A stretch of 7,553 nucleotides of DNA from JADLEX01 sp964586775 (GCA_964586775.1 CAZPJD010000217.1:1-7553); one strand, 5' to 3'; counted from the first letter of the stretch, positions 1 through 5,398 are shown. The notes: a model not told the origin generated them from the letters alone. Numbers and translations: made by a program.

Positions 1-577
1 GCCCCTGGGCCTCGGTCTCGGGCACGCGCTGAACGCGGTGCACGCCCGACTCGTACTTGAGCCGCGAGTACACCTTGTCGCCGCGAATCATCACGATGAC
101 TTCTTTGTATCCGCCGCGCCCGGTCTCGCTGGCGCTCATGATCTCGTTGCGCCAGCCGCGCGTTTCGGCGTAACGCAGGTACATGCGCAGCAAATCGCCC
201 GCGAAGAGCGCCGCCTCCTCGCCGCCCGTGCCGGCGCGGATTTCCAGATAGATGTTCTTGTCGTCGTAGGGGTCCTTGGGCAGTAACAGGACCATCAACC
301 GGCTCGCGAGATCCTCTTTTTCCGTCTCGAGTCGCGCCGTGTCCTCGGCGGCCATTTCGCGCACTTCGGGGTCGTCGTCCGCCGCCAGCGTGCGGTTGTC
401 CTCGATCTGCCGCACAACGATCTCATAGCGACGGTAACTGTCGACCACCTCCACCATCCCCGCGCGTTCCTTGCCGAGCTTCATCATGCGCTCGGGGCTG
501 GTCGCCACGGCGGGATCGGCGAGCTGCGTCTCGATCTCGTCGAATCGACGGACCACGTCTTCGAGTTTGGCGAACAC
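1..577 (-). CDS. prfA: Peptide chain release factor 1, N-terminal part (gene runs off the left edge)
   Basis: Release factor 1 reads UAA and UAG stop codons in the ribosomal A site and triggers release of the finished protein. The visible 192 residues cover the N-terminal helical domain and the start of domain 2. The sequence LEIRAGTGGEEAALFAGDLL lies at residues 111-130, and SGVHRVQRVPETEAQG ends at the window edge; both are hallmarks of RF1 rather than RF2. The GGQ catalytic loop and the stop-codon recognition motif would lie beyond position 1 and are not seen. I chose GTG at 577-575 because the protein then begins VFAKLEDVVRRFDEIETQLADP, matching the family N-terminus, and GAGG sits 8 bases upstream. 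It lies 63 bases after the DUF1385 gene with no terminator between, so it is probably cotranscribed with it. The identification is firm. Confidence 0.96.
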   Translation of the reverse strand, partial: MFAKLEDVVRRFDEIETQLADPAVATSPERMMKLGKERAGMVEVVDSYRRYEIVVRQIEDNRTLAADDDPEVREMAAEDTARLETEKEDLASRLMVLLLPKDPYDDKNIYLEIRAGTGGEEAALFAGDLLRMYLRYAETRGWRNEIMSASETGRGGYKEVIVMIRGDKVYSRLKYESGVHRVQRVPETEAQG

Positions 578-640
578 GGATCGAACCTCGAAAGAAAGGG
601 AAGATGCCGACGGCGAACGCGGGGAGCCGGTCGAAGGGGG

Positions 641-1690
641 CTAGGACTCGGGAATGGCCGCCGCGGCCTCGGCGAAGGAGCCGAAGAAATCGACGCGGCC
701 CTCGGGGCCGTCCTCCGACCTGCCGACCGATTTCTCGCGCCACAGGCACTTCTTGAGCGAGAGCAGCGCGATTTCGAGCTGGTCGTCGCCGGGGTCGCGC
801 GTCGTGATGTGCTGCAACCACACGCCGGGGCGCGTCGCGATGCGCAGCAGCAGGTTCTTTTCGAACCGGGCCGAGAGCCGCGTGATCTCGTAGCTGATCC
901 CCGCGATCGGCAGAAGTAGCGGGATCTTCACGAGGATGTAGACGAGGTTCTTCAGAACCGGATGCCAGTCCGGCAGCTTGGGCAGGAACGGAAACACGAC
1001 GGAAAACACGAAGATCGAGATCGCGAGCACCATGAACAAAAAGCTGGTGCCGCATCGCGGGTGAAAGCGCGTGAAGCGCCGCGCGTTCTCGACGGTGAGC
1101 GGCAGGTCGTTTTCGTAGGTGAAGATCGCCATGTGCTCCGCGCCGTGGTACTGGAACACGCGCCGGATGTCGGGCATGAAGCTGATGCCCCACACGTAGC
1201 CCACCAGAATCGCGATCTTGATGACGCCGTCCACCGCGTGAAACAACCAGCTATCCGTCGAGAGCCCCAGCAGCGCGGTGAGCGCGTGCGGCAGCGCGAC
1301 GAACAGTCCGATCGAAAACGCGAAGCTCACGAGGATCGCGCCGAAGATTGCGAGGTCCGACAGCGGCTTCTCGGTCGTTTCGGGTTTCTGGTCGTCCTTC
1401 TTGTCCTCTTCGAGCGCGGCCCAGTGCGCCGAAAACGTGAGCGACGAGATCCCGTTCCACATCGCCTCGGTCAGCACGATCGATCCGCGCAGAAGCGGCC
1501 AGCGCAGAAAACGCAGCCGGTGCCAGATCGAGCGCCAGCGGTCCTCGCGCAGCACGATCCGTCCGTCGCCCAGCCGCACGCTGACGGTAAAGCTGTTGGG
1601 CGAGCGCATCATGACGCCTTCGAGAACGGCCTGGCCGCCCACCTGCTGCAACTTGCAGCCTTCGGGGCTCTGTACGAGGAGAACGCTCAT
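641..1690 (-). CDS. DUF1385 (YqhQ-family) integral membrane protein
   Basis: A 349-residue protein of the DUF1385/YqhQ family, whose biochemical function is unknown to me; older annotations call it a predicted metal-dependent enzyme. The N-terminal family signature GGQAVLEGVMMRSPNSF is at residues 18-34. About four hydrophobic segments lie near residues 112-143, 151-171, 215-236 and 244-266, and a charged Asp/Lys-rich loop lies at 94-110. Between segments two and three are YHGAEH (181-186) and RFHPRCGTSF (208-217), whose conserved His, Glu and Cys residues are plausible metal ligands (inference). The tail has PGVWLQHITTRDP (288-300). The ATG start has AAGG about 8 bases upstream and begins just before the family signature. 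It sits between rpmE and prfA, a neighbourhood I know from clostridia and other phyla, which suggests a link to translation or envelope biogenesis. The family assignment is strong; the role is open. Confidence 0.92.
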   Translation of the reverse strand: MSVLLVQSPEGCKLQQVGGQAVLEGVMMRSPNSFTVSVRLGDGRIVLREDRWRSIWHRLRFLRWPLLRGSIVLTEAMWNGISSLTFSAHWAALEEDKKDDQKPETTEKPLSDLAIFGAILVSFAFSIGLFVALPHALTALLGLSTDSWLFHAVDGVIKIAILVGYVWGISFMPDIRRVFQYHGAEHMAIFTYENDLPLTVENARRFTRFHPRCGTSFLFMVLAISIFVFSVVFPFLPKLPDWHPVLKNLVYILVKIPLLLPIAGISYEITRLSARFEKNLLLRIATRPGVWLQHITTRDPGDDQLEIALLSLKKCLWREKSVGRSEDGPEGRVDFFGSFAEAAAAIPES

Positions 1691-1741
1691 CGATATCCCT
1701 TGGCGGCTTTCTCCGCGCCGTCGCGGAGGATCAGCCGCATC

Positions 1742-1769
1742 ATTCTACCACCTGGCCGCGTGAATCCAA
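1742..1769 (-). promoter_or_regulatory. Sigma70-like extended -10 promoter for the DUF1385-prfA unit
   Basis: On the minus strand, TTGGAT (1769-1764) is separated by 16 bases from TAGAAT (1747-1742), which is preceded by TGG, an extended -10 element. It lies just downstream of the rpmE terminator and about 50 bases before the DUF1385 start, so the two downstream genes have their own promoter. This is a motif match only. Confidence 0.5.
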
Positions 1770-1773
1770 TCAC

Positions 1774-1802
1774 AAAAGCCCGGCCACGCAAATGACCGGG
1801 CT
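1774..1802 (-). terminator. Rho-independent terminator of rpmE
   Basis: On the minus strand a 10-bp stem (AGCCCGGTCA with TGGCCGGGCT, including one G-T wobble) closes a six-base loop at 1787-1792 and is followed by a short T run (1777-1774). It begins about 20 bases after the rpmE stop codon and precedes the promoter of the next gene, so rpmE can be a single-gene transcript. Confidence 0.8.
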
Positions 1803-1821
1803 CAGAAAACGCGGGGGAATG

Positions 1822-2091
1822 CTATTCGGCAGCGGGAGCGGATTCCTCGGCGGGCGCGGTTTCGGCGGTCTGCGCGTCCTTGGCCGCCTGCACCTTGGCG
1901 TACTTGCGGCGGAAGCGATCGACGCGGCCGGCCGTGTCGATGAGCTTCTGCTTGCCCGTGAAGAACGGATGGCACACCGCGCAGATGTCGAGCTTGATTT
2001 CGGGGTGCGCCACCGATCGCGTGACGAACGTGTTGCCGCACGCGCAGGTGACCGTGGTCTCTCGGTAGTCGGGGTGGATTCCGCTTTTCAT
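1822..2091 (-). CDS. rpmE: 50S ribosomal protein L31, zinc-binding (C+) type
   Basis: Ribosomal protein L31 (bL31) sits at the central protuberance and contributes to the intersubunit bridge. The 89-residue product starts MKSGIHPDYRET and carries Cys16, Cys18, Cys37 and Cys40, the zinc ribbon of the C+ form. It also has the highly conserved HPFFTGKQKL (41-50) and GRVDRFRRKY (55-64). After about residue 67 an extra tail of some 22 residues is rich in Ala, Glu, Thr and Pro; typical L31 proteins stop near 70 residues, so this low-complexity acidic extension is lineage-specific. The ATG has AGGAG about 7 bases upstream. The gene has its own promoter, a structured leader and a terminator, and is followed by the DUF1385 gene and prfA. 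The zinc-type paralogue is often exchanged for a Cys-free copy under zinc starvation; no such copy is in this window. Confidence 0.97.
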   Translation of the reverse strand: MKSGIHPDYRETTVTCACGNTFVTRSVAHPEIKLDICAVCHPFFTGKQKLIDTAGRVDRFRRKYAKVQAAKDAQTAETAPAEESAPAAE

Positions 2092-2130
2092 GTTCTGCTC
2101 CTGTCGCTAGGCGCCGCCTCGAAAATAAAG

Positions 2131-2179
2131 GCCGCCACGACGATTCACGCCGGGGCAACTTGCCCGACGCATCGGCGGC
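2131..2179 (-). promoter_or_regulatory. Structured 5' leader of rpmE (nested inverted repeats)
   Basis: Read on the minus strand, the leader contains an outer pair GCCGCC/GGCGGC (2179-2174 with 2136-2131), then CGAT/ATCG, then an inner stem built from CGTC/CGGCG-type pairs and GGGC with GCCC around a short loop. The predicted transcription start lies near 2175, so the outermost pair may be only partly transcribed. The fold could control L31 synthesis, as many ribosomal protein leaders do, but I recognise no known leader class. In DNA this GC-rich some folding is expected by chance. Confidence 0.35.
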
Positions 2180-2181
2180 GG

Positions 2182-2210
2182 TTTCTAGCACCGCGACCGC
2201 CCGAATGCAA
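2182..2210 (-). promoter_or_regulatory. rpmE: Sigma70-like promoter of rpmE
   Basis: On the minus strand, TTGCAT (2210-2205) and TAGAAA (2187-2182) are spaced by 17 bases, with TGC directly before the -10 as an extended element. This gives a leader of roughly 85 bases before the rpmE ATG. It is back-to-back with the plus-strand promoter at 2226-2255, the two -35 boxes being 15 bases apart. Confidence 0.55.
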
Positions 2211-2225
2211 GACCGGCGTCGTTGC

Positions 2226-2255
2226 TTGACGGAAAACCGGCGTAACCCCTAGTAT
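2226..2255 (+). promoter_or_regulatory. Sigma70-like promoter of the 442-residue protein gene
   Basis: TTGACG (2226-2231) and TAGTAT (2250-2255) are spaced by 18 bases, giving a predicted start near 2262 and a leader of about 84 bases. A 7-bp inverted repeat, AACCCCT (2244-2250) and AGGGGTT (2268-2274), flanks the -10 box and start site and could be an operator or a chance match. In the leader, CCCC and GGGG (2257-2272) can also pair. Confidence 0.55.
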
Positions 2256-2345
2256 TTCCCCATTCCGAGGGGTTTTCGGTCAGCGTTTTTCGGGGATTGC
2301 CGGTCGCCGCAATGCGGCCACGCCGGCCAACGGGCGAGAGGGGCC

Positions 2346-3674
2346 ATGCTGCTCAATTTTTCCGTGCGTTCCTGCGTTGTCACCATTGCGAACTTTCACT
2401 GGCCGGCCCTGCTCGACGCGCTCGCGCAGTCCGGGTATTCGGGCGTGCTCGCCGACGTCAAACGGGGCATCCTCGACCGCTTCAGCCTCGCGGGCGCTGA
2501 CGGCAGCGATGCGCTGATCCACCCGGCCAAGCGCACGCACTTCGCCGAGGTCTTCTTTCCCGACGCGCACAGCGCCGTCTATCTCAAGGTGGCGCGCAGC
2601 TACGCCGACGCCGCCGAGGCGCACGAGGCCGAGGGCGAGGACATCTGGTCCGATCCCGGCGCGGTCGCGGCGACGGTTCACAACAACTACCAACTCGACA
2701 TCGGCGAGATCGTGCCGATCGACGCCGCGGATGGCGACCGACTCTCGGAGTTCCACACCGCGGTCACGCTGGCGCTCGGTTCGTTCGGCGTCGCCGAAAA
2801 GTCGCTCACGTGGACGGGCGGCGAGGCCGGCGAAGCTGCGTCGCTGCCCTTCGCGACCAAACCCCTCGACGCACCCGACGCGCGCGCGCTCGATCTCGCG
2901 GCGATCTTCCGCGACGGCAAGCTGAACGCGCTGATGGAGCGCTTCGCGTCGGGTTCGGGCTCGTTCACACTCGACGAATACCTTGCGTCGGTGCCGAACC
3001 GCGAGGAGACCGAGTACTACATCGACAAGCTCTTCGACATGGAATTCCTGGGCGAGGAGATCGTCGTCTATTCGCGCACCACCGGCGCGCCGGTGATCCG
3101 CGCCAAGGACCGCGCCGCGCTCAAGACGCTCTCCGACATGGGCATCACCAGCGCCGAAGGAAGACCGCTGGAAGAAGAAGACGTCCGGCGGCTCGTCACG
3201 CTGCCCGAGGCGAGCAAGAAGTACGTCGGCGGCACATGGGCCGCGCGCACGTTTTTGGTCAGCCTGTTGCTCAAAATGGGCCACACGATCGGCGACATCC
3301 AGGCTGCGGATCACGACGGCGATTTGTCGCTCATCTACGTGCGCTCGGGATCGGGCGGGCTGGTGTTCGCCATGTCGCCGGGGCGCTTCACCGACAAGAA
3401 CACCAAGGAGCTGTGGCGCGCGGTCGGCAAGAGCACCGAGTTCAAGTATTTCGTCTTCGGGGCGGAAGGCGTGGACGACTCGGCGGCGAACTCGCTGGGC
3501 ACCCTTGCGGGCAAAACGCGCGTCGTCGCCCTGCCGGATCTCGCCAACTTCAACGCCGCCGTGGTGGACGCCGTGAACAACGAGCGCATGGGAACCCTGC
3601 GCGAGATCCTGCGCGATCTGGAATCGCAGCTCACGGTGGACGTGGCCGGGCTCATCATGCGCCGCTGCGGCTGA
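2346..3674 (+). CDS. Uncharacterised 442-residue protein, possible inactive Mrr/restriction-endonuclease-like C-terminal fold
   Basis: I do not recognise this protein by name. It has no signal peptide or membrane segment and is probably cytoplasmic. Residues 1-150 are an alpha/beta-looking region; 155-185 is a Gly/Ala-rich, Pro-containing linker; and 206-250 (LDEYLASV... LFDMEFLGEEIVVYS) could be a winged helix. Residues 301-405 have the order of an Mrr-type nuclease domain: RTFLVSLLLKMGH, then DGDLSLIYVRSG (324-335), then a strand GGLVFAMSPG (337-346), a helix, a strand FKYFVFGAEG (366-375) and RVVALPDLANF (392-402). Mrr enzymes have a lysine in the second strand (Q/E-x-K); here it reads FAM, so it is probably catalytically dead if related. 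ATG 2346 is preceded by a purine-rich AGAGGGG, rather close to the start. The gene has a recognisable promoter and terminator. The coding call is firm; the fold is a guess. Confidence 0.85.
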   Translation: MLLNFSVRSCVVTIANFHWPALLDALAQSGYSGVLADVKRGILDRFSLAGADGSDALIHPAKRTHFAEVFFPDAHSAVYLKVARSYADAAEAHEAEGEDIWSDPGAVAATVHNNYQLDIGEIVPIDAADGDRLSEFHTAVTLALGSFGVAEKSLTWTGGEAGEAASLPFATKPLDAPDARALDLAAIFRDGKLNALMERFASGSGSFTLDEYLASVPNREETEYYIDKLFDMEFLGEEIVVYSRTTGAPVIRAKDRAALKTLSDMGITSAEGRPLEEEDVRRLVTLPEASKKYVGGTWAARTFLVSLLLKMGHTIGDIQAADHDGDLSLIYVRSGSGGLVFAMSPGRFTDKNTKELWRAVGKSTEFKYFVFGAEGVDDSAANSLGTLAGKTRVVALPDLANFNAAVVDAVNNERMGTLREILRDLESQLTVDVAGLIMRRCG

Positions 3675-3693
3675 CGCAACCTCAACCAAATTC

Positions 3694-3727
3694 AAACGGC
3701 CCCGCGGCGAACCGCGAGGCCGTTTTT
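3694..3727 (+). terminator. Rho-independent terminator after the 442-residue protein gene, possibly bidirectional
   Basis: AAACGGCC (3694-3701) pairs with GGCCGTTT (3718-3725), and CGCGG with CCGCG inside, around a CGAA loop with one C-A mismatch, followed by a T run to 3727. It starts 20 bases after the stop codon. The minus-strand SCP2 gene ends at 3750 and faces it, with a weaker T-rich stretch on that side, so the hairpin could serve both convergent genes. Confidence 0.85.
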
Positions 3728-3749
3728 CATTTCACGAACGAGAGCGGCG

Positions 3750-4073
3750 TCAGCCCAGGATCTTCTGGAGCTTCATGGCGAGACCCATGTCGCCCGAGAT
3801 CTTCAGCTTGCCCGTCATGAACGCCATCTGGCCCGAGAGCTTGCCGGTGGTGATCGCCAGCAGGTCGGTCGCCGCGACGGTGATGGTGCAGTTCGCCGGG
3901 TCCTTGGTGCCCGCCGCAACCACCGGCGTGTCACCGGTCAGGTCGGCGTAGTACTCGCCGGCGTCGTCGCCCGTCACCTTGAACTGATACACGCACTTCA
4001 TGCCGGCGACGCTGCCGGGGTTGCCCTGGAGACGCGTGTTCATATTGTCGAAAAGGGTCTTGATCTCGCTCAT
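3750..4073 (-). CDS. SCP2 sterol-binding domain protein
   Basis: A 107-residue stand-alone SCP2 (sterol carrier protein 2) domain, a small soluble fold with a hydrophobic tunnel that binds sterols, fatty acids or acyl-CoA. It probably acts in the cytoplasm as a lipid or acyl carrier; the ligand is not evident from sequence. The domain spans almost the whole protein: CVYQFKVTGDDAGEYYADL (27-45) forms the first strands, then the signature DPANCTITVAATDLLAITTG (58-77) and the C-terminal AFMTGKLKISGDMGLAMKL (84-102). The ATG at 4073 is chosen because a purine-rich AGGGGG lies about 7 bases upstream and the domain begins right after; a longer upstream reading is open in frame but runs through the promoter region. 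It appears to be a single-gene unit with a promoter overlapped by a perfect palindrome, suggesting repression by a TetR-type, possibly acyl-CoA-responsive, regulator (inference). Confidence 0.93.
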   Translation of the reverse strand: MSEIKTLFDNMNTRLQGNPGSVAGMKCVYQFKVTGDDAGEYYADLTGDTPVVAAGTKDPANCTITVAATDLLAITTGKLSGQMAFMTGKLKISGDMGLAMKLQKILG

Positions 4074-4169
4074 GGTGTTCCCCCTGGTGCGTTTCGCGGC
4101 CGGTCCGCGGGCCGGAACCCCCGTCCCGTCGCCGCCCAAGCCGTCCTCGTGGAGCGCGATTGCCGCCAA

Positions 4170-4187
4170 AATGAATCGCGATTCATT
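4170..4187 (-). promoter_or_regulatory. Perfect 18-bp palindrome, probable repressor operator of the SCP2 gene
   Basis: The site AATGAATCG-CGATTCATT is an uninterrupted perfect palindrome. It touches the -10 box (4191-4186) and covers the predicted transcription start near 4180. AT-rich half-sites in otherwise GC-rich DNA, and TGAAT/ATTCA arms, resemble operators of TetR-family regulators of fatty-acid oxidation such as Bacillus FadR. No regulator gene is in the window, so the partner is unknown. Confidence 0.65.
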
Positions 4188-4214
4188 CGTAACAAAGACC
4201 GGCGAAGCGGTCAA
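4186..4214 (-). promoter_or_regulatory. Sigma70-like promoter of the SCP2 gene
   Basis: On the minus strand, TTGACC (4214-4209) and TACGAA (4191-4186) are spaced by 17 bases, with TGT before the -10 as an extended element. The predicted leader is about 107 bases. The remaining leader (4074-4169) is GC-rich and shows no gene. Confidence 0.55.
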
Positions 4215-4240
4215 GGGCAAAACGCACCGCCCGGGCGTGA

Positions 4241-4277
4241 CCGGGGACATGCAGCACGAAGTGATGCGTGTCCCCGG
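4241..4277 (-). terminator. Long near-perfect hairpin downstream of the lipoprotein gene, likely terminator without a U tract
   Basis: CCGGGGACA (4241-4249) pairs with TGTCCCCGG (4269-4277), and the stem continues through a T-G wobble, GCA/TGC, a G-A mismatch and CAC/GTG to a three-base loop (4258-4260): 16 of 17 positions paired. It starts 19 bases after the stop codon of the minus-strand lipoprotein gene. No T run follows on either strand, so it may act as a stability or Rho-assisted end, or as a pause hairpin. Termination is inferred from its place. Confidence 0.5.
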
Positions 4278-4295
4278 CCTTCTCGAAGCTCTACG

Positions 4296-4964
4296 TCACT
4301 CGCACCCGGTCGGTGTGGGGTTGTACTCGTAGCCGCCGCCGTAGACCAGGTAGTTGATCGTCACGGCGGACCCGAAGACCTGCGGCACCTCGGTCTGCGT
4401 TTCCTCCGTTTCGTCCACGGTGGCGGTGAAGTCGTACGGGCCGCCCGTGGGCACGTTGAAGAGCAGATGGCTCGCGTTCAACGGGTGCGTGGACGTACGC
4501 AGCGGGTTCAGCCCATTCTCGTCGGCGTAGTAGACCGTGTTCTGACGGGAGTCGCTCGTCACCTCGGCGCAGCCGACGAACTCGTGCGCCGTGGGACCCG
4601 ACCACAGCACGACGCCGAGCACGATACCGTCCTCCGGGTCGATCGTGATCTCCAGATACGTCTCAAGGTCGTCGATCATCGCGGTCGGCAGCATCCACGC
4701 CGTCGGCAGCGCGGGCGACGGCAGGTTGAACTCGAAGGACGGGAGATAGTCGTCGTGTGTGTTACGCACCGAGAAGATTTCCGCGCCGCTGATCGACGGG
4801 AACCAGCAATAGCCGTTCGCGTTCGACGTGGTCGAGATCTCCGGCTCCACCGGTTCGCCCGTCACGTTGTCCACGATCACGCACTCCGCTCCAATGATCG
4901 GCGATTCGGGGTCGTCTATGTCCACGACCTGCACGCCCACCGGCGCGCCGGTGCAGTCCATCAC
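4296..4964 (-). CDS. C-terminal part of a secreted Cys-rich protein with carboxypeptidase-regulatory-like modules (upstream part in another frame)
   Basis: The 222 residues from the GTG at 4964 are probably not a complete protein. The same frame is open without a stop from 5123, and its upstream codons encode seven cysteines in about 28 residues (CCQVGDPCGYGYDGLCQC, then DSCEW and MDC), a disulfide-rich segment typical of secreted proteins. The rest looks like two beta-sandwich modules of the carboxypeptidase-regulatory type. One runs from VGVQVVDIDD through IIGAECVIVDNVTGEPV to NANGYCWFPSISG (about 8-78); a second runs from GIVLGVVLWSG through EFVGCAEVTSD to NVPTGGPYDFTATV. The tail is GGGYEYNPTPTGCE. 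There is no signal peptide here, but the neighbouring frame upstream supplies one, so this is most likely the distal part of one frameshifted lipoprotein gene. A GTGA overlap would also permit translational coupling, though no good ribosome site precedes the GTG. Confidence 0.75.
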   Translation of the reverse strand: MMDCTGAPVGVQVVDIDDPESPIIGAECVIVDNVTGEPVEPEISTTSNANGYCWFPSISGAEIFSVRNTHDDYLPSFEFNLPSPALPTAWMLPTAMIDDLETYLEITIDPEDGIVLGVVLWSGPTAHEFVGCAEVTSDSRQNTVYYADENGLNPLRTSTHPLNASHLLFNVPTGGPYDFTATVDETEETQTEVPQVFGSAVTINYLVYGGGYEYNPTPTGCE

Positions 4965-5320
4965 GTCCCACTCGCACGAGTCGGCGCACTGGCACAGGCC
5001 GTCGTAGCCGTAGCCGCAGGGGTCGCCGACCTGGCAGCACAGGTCGTTGTCCTCGTAGTTGTCGCCACCGTCGTCGTGGAGGTCGAGGAAGAAGTCGTGG
5101 ACGTGGTGGTCGTCGTGCTCGCATCATCGTCCGCCACGTCGTTGTTGAGCGAGTCGTCGTCGTCCGGCGATACGTCGTCATCCGACGTCGCCGAGGCGTC
5201 ATCGGACGTTCCGCCGCAATCGCAGGCGGGGAGTAGCGGAAGGAGAAGGGGCGCGAGAAGACAGAAGAGCGCTGTTACGGTCTTTCCGCGAAGTCCGATG
5301 GTTTTCGATTCGCGTTTCAT
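4961..5320 (-). CDS. N-terminal part of a putative lipoprotein: signal peptide plus acidic and Thr/Ser linker (probably frameshifted)
   Basis: From ATG 5320 the product begins MKRESKTIGLRGKTVTALFC, followed by a Leu/Pro-rich hydrophobic core and a lipobox-like LPAC ending at Cys33, so the mature protein should be a lipid-anchored envelope protein. Asp follows the cysteine, which in E. coli would favour inner-membrane retention. The mature part is an Asp/Ser/Asn-rich stretch (residues 38-63), then a Thr/Ser linker (TTTTTSTTSSSTSTTT). After that the frame degenerates into an Ala/Thr/Arg-rich tail ending RASGT. The meaningful Cys-rich continuation is in the -1 frame, so this end is probably an artefact of a frameshift between about 5040 and 5123. 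A GTG at 5362 in frame is possible, but ATG 5320 gives a normal signal peptide. Ribosome-site support is weak at both. Confidence 0.7.
   Translation of the reverse strand: MKRESKTIGLRGKTVTALFCLLAPLLLPLLPACDCGGTSDDASATSDDDVSPDDDDSLNNDVADDDASTTTTTSTTSSSTSTTTVATTTRTTTCAARSATPAATATTACASAPTRASGT
5044..5215 (-). repeat. Low-complexity GAC/ACG triplet tract coding the Asp and Thr linkers
   Basis: The minus strand is dominated by near-repeats of the GAC or ACG triplet. One frame reads runs of Asp; the shifted frame reads runs of Thr. Such tracts slip easily in replication and are error-prone in assembly. The frame change of the lipoprotein gene falls in its distal part. Confidence 0.7.
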
Positions 5321-5398
5321 TCGACGAAGCGCCTTTGTTTGCGTACCGATTCGGCGCGTCACCGATCATTCACGCTGACGGCGACATAGTGCCGATTT

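Noticed and set aside
962..1795. A 277-residue plus-strand frame opposite the DUF1385 gene
   Set aside because: It is antisense to a clear family member, runs through the promoter and terminator, and its product is Arg/Glu/His-rich.
2280..3695. A 471-residue open frame on the minus strand opposite the 442-residue gene
   Set aside because: Its first codon positions face the third positions of the plus-strand gene, a frame that stays open by chance in GC-rich DNA. Its product is Arg/His/Glu/Val-rich with no motif, while the plus strand has promoter, terminator and a protein-like composition.
4074..4250. An N-terminal extension of the SCP2 protein to position 4250
   Set aside because: It would translate the promoter, palindrome and leader; a good ribosome site and the domain start both favour 4073.
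5040..5123. Programmed -1 ribosomal frameshifting in the lipoprotein gene
   Set aside because: I see no X-XXY-YYZ slippery heptamer and no obvious downstream stimulatory structure; mutation or sequence error in the triplet tract is simpler.
4149..5378. A 409-residue plus-strand frame opposite the SCP2 promoter and the lipoprotein gene
   Set aside because: The product is Arg/Val-rich low complexity, it spans a promoter and a hairpin, and the minus strand carries signal peptide and Cys-rich logic.
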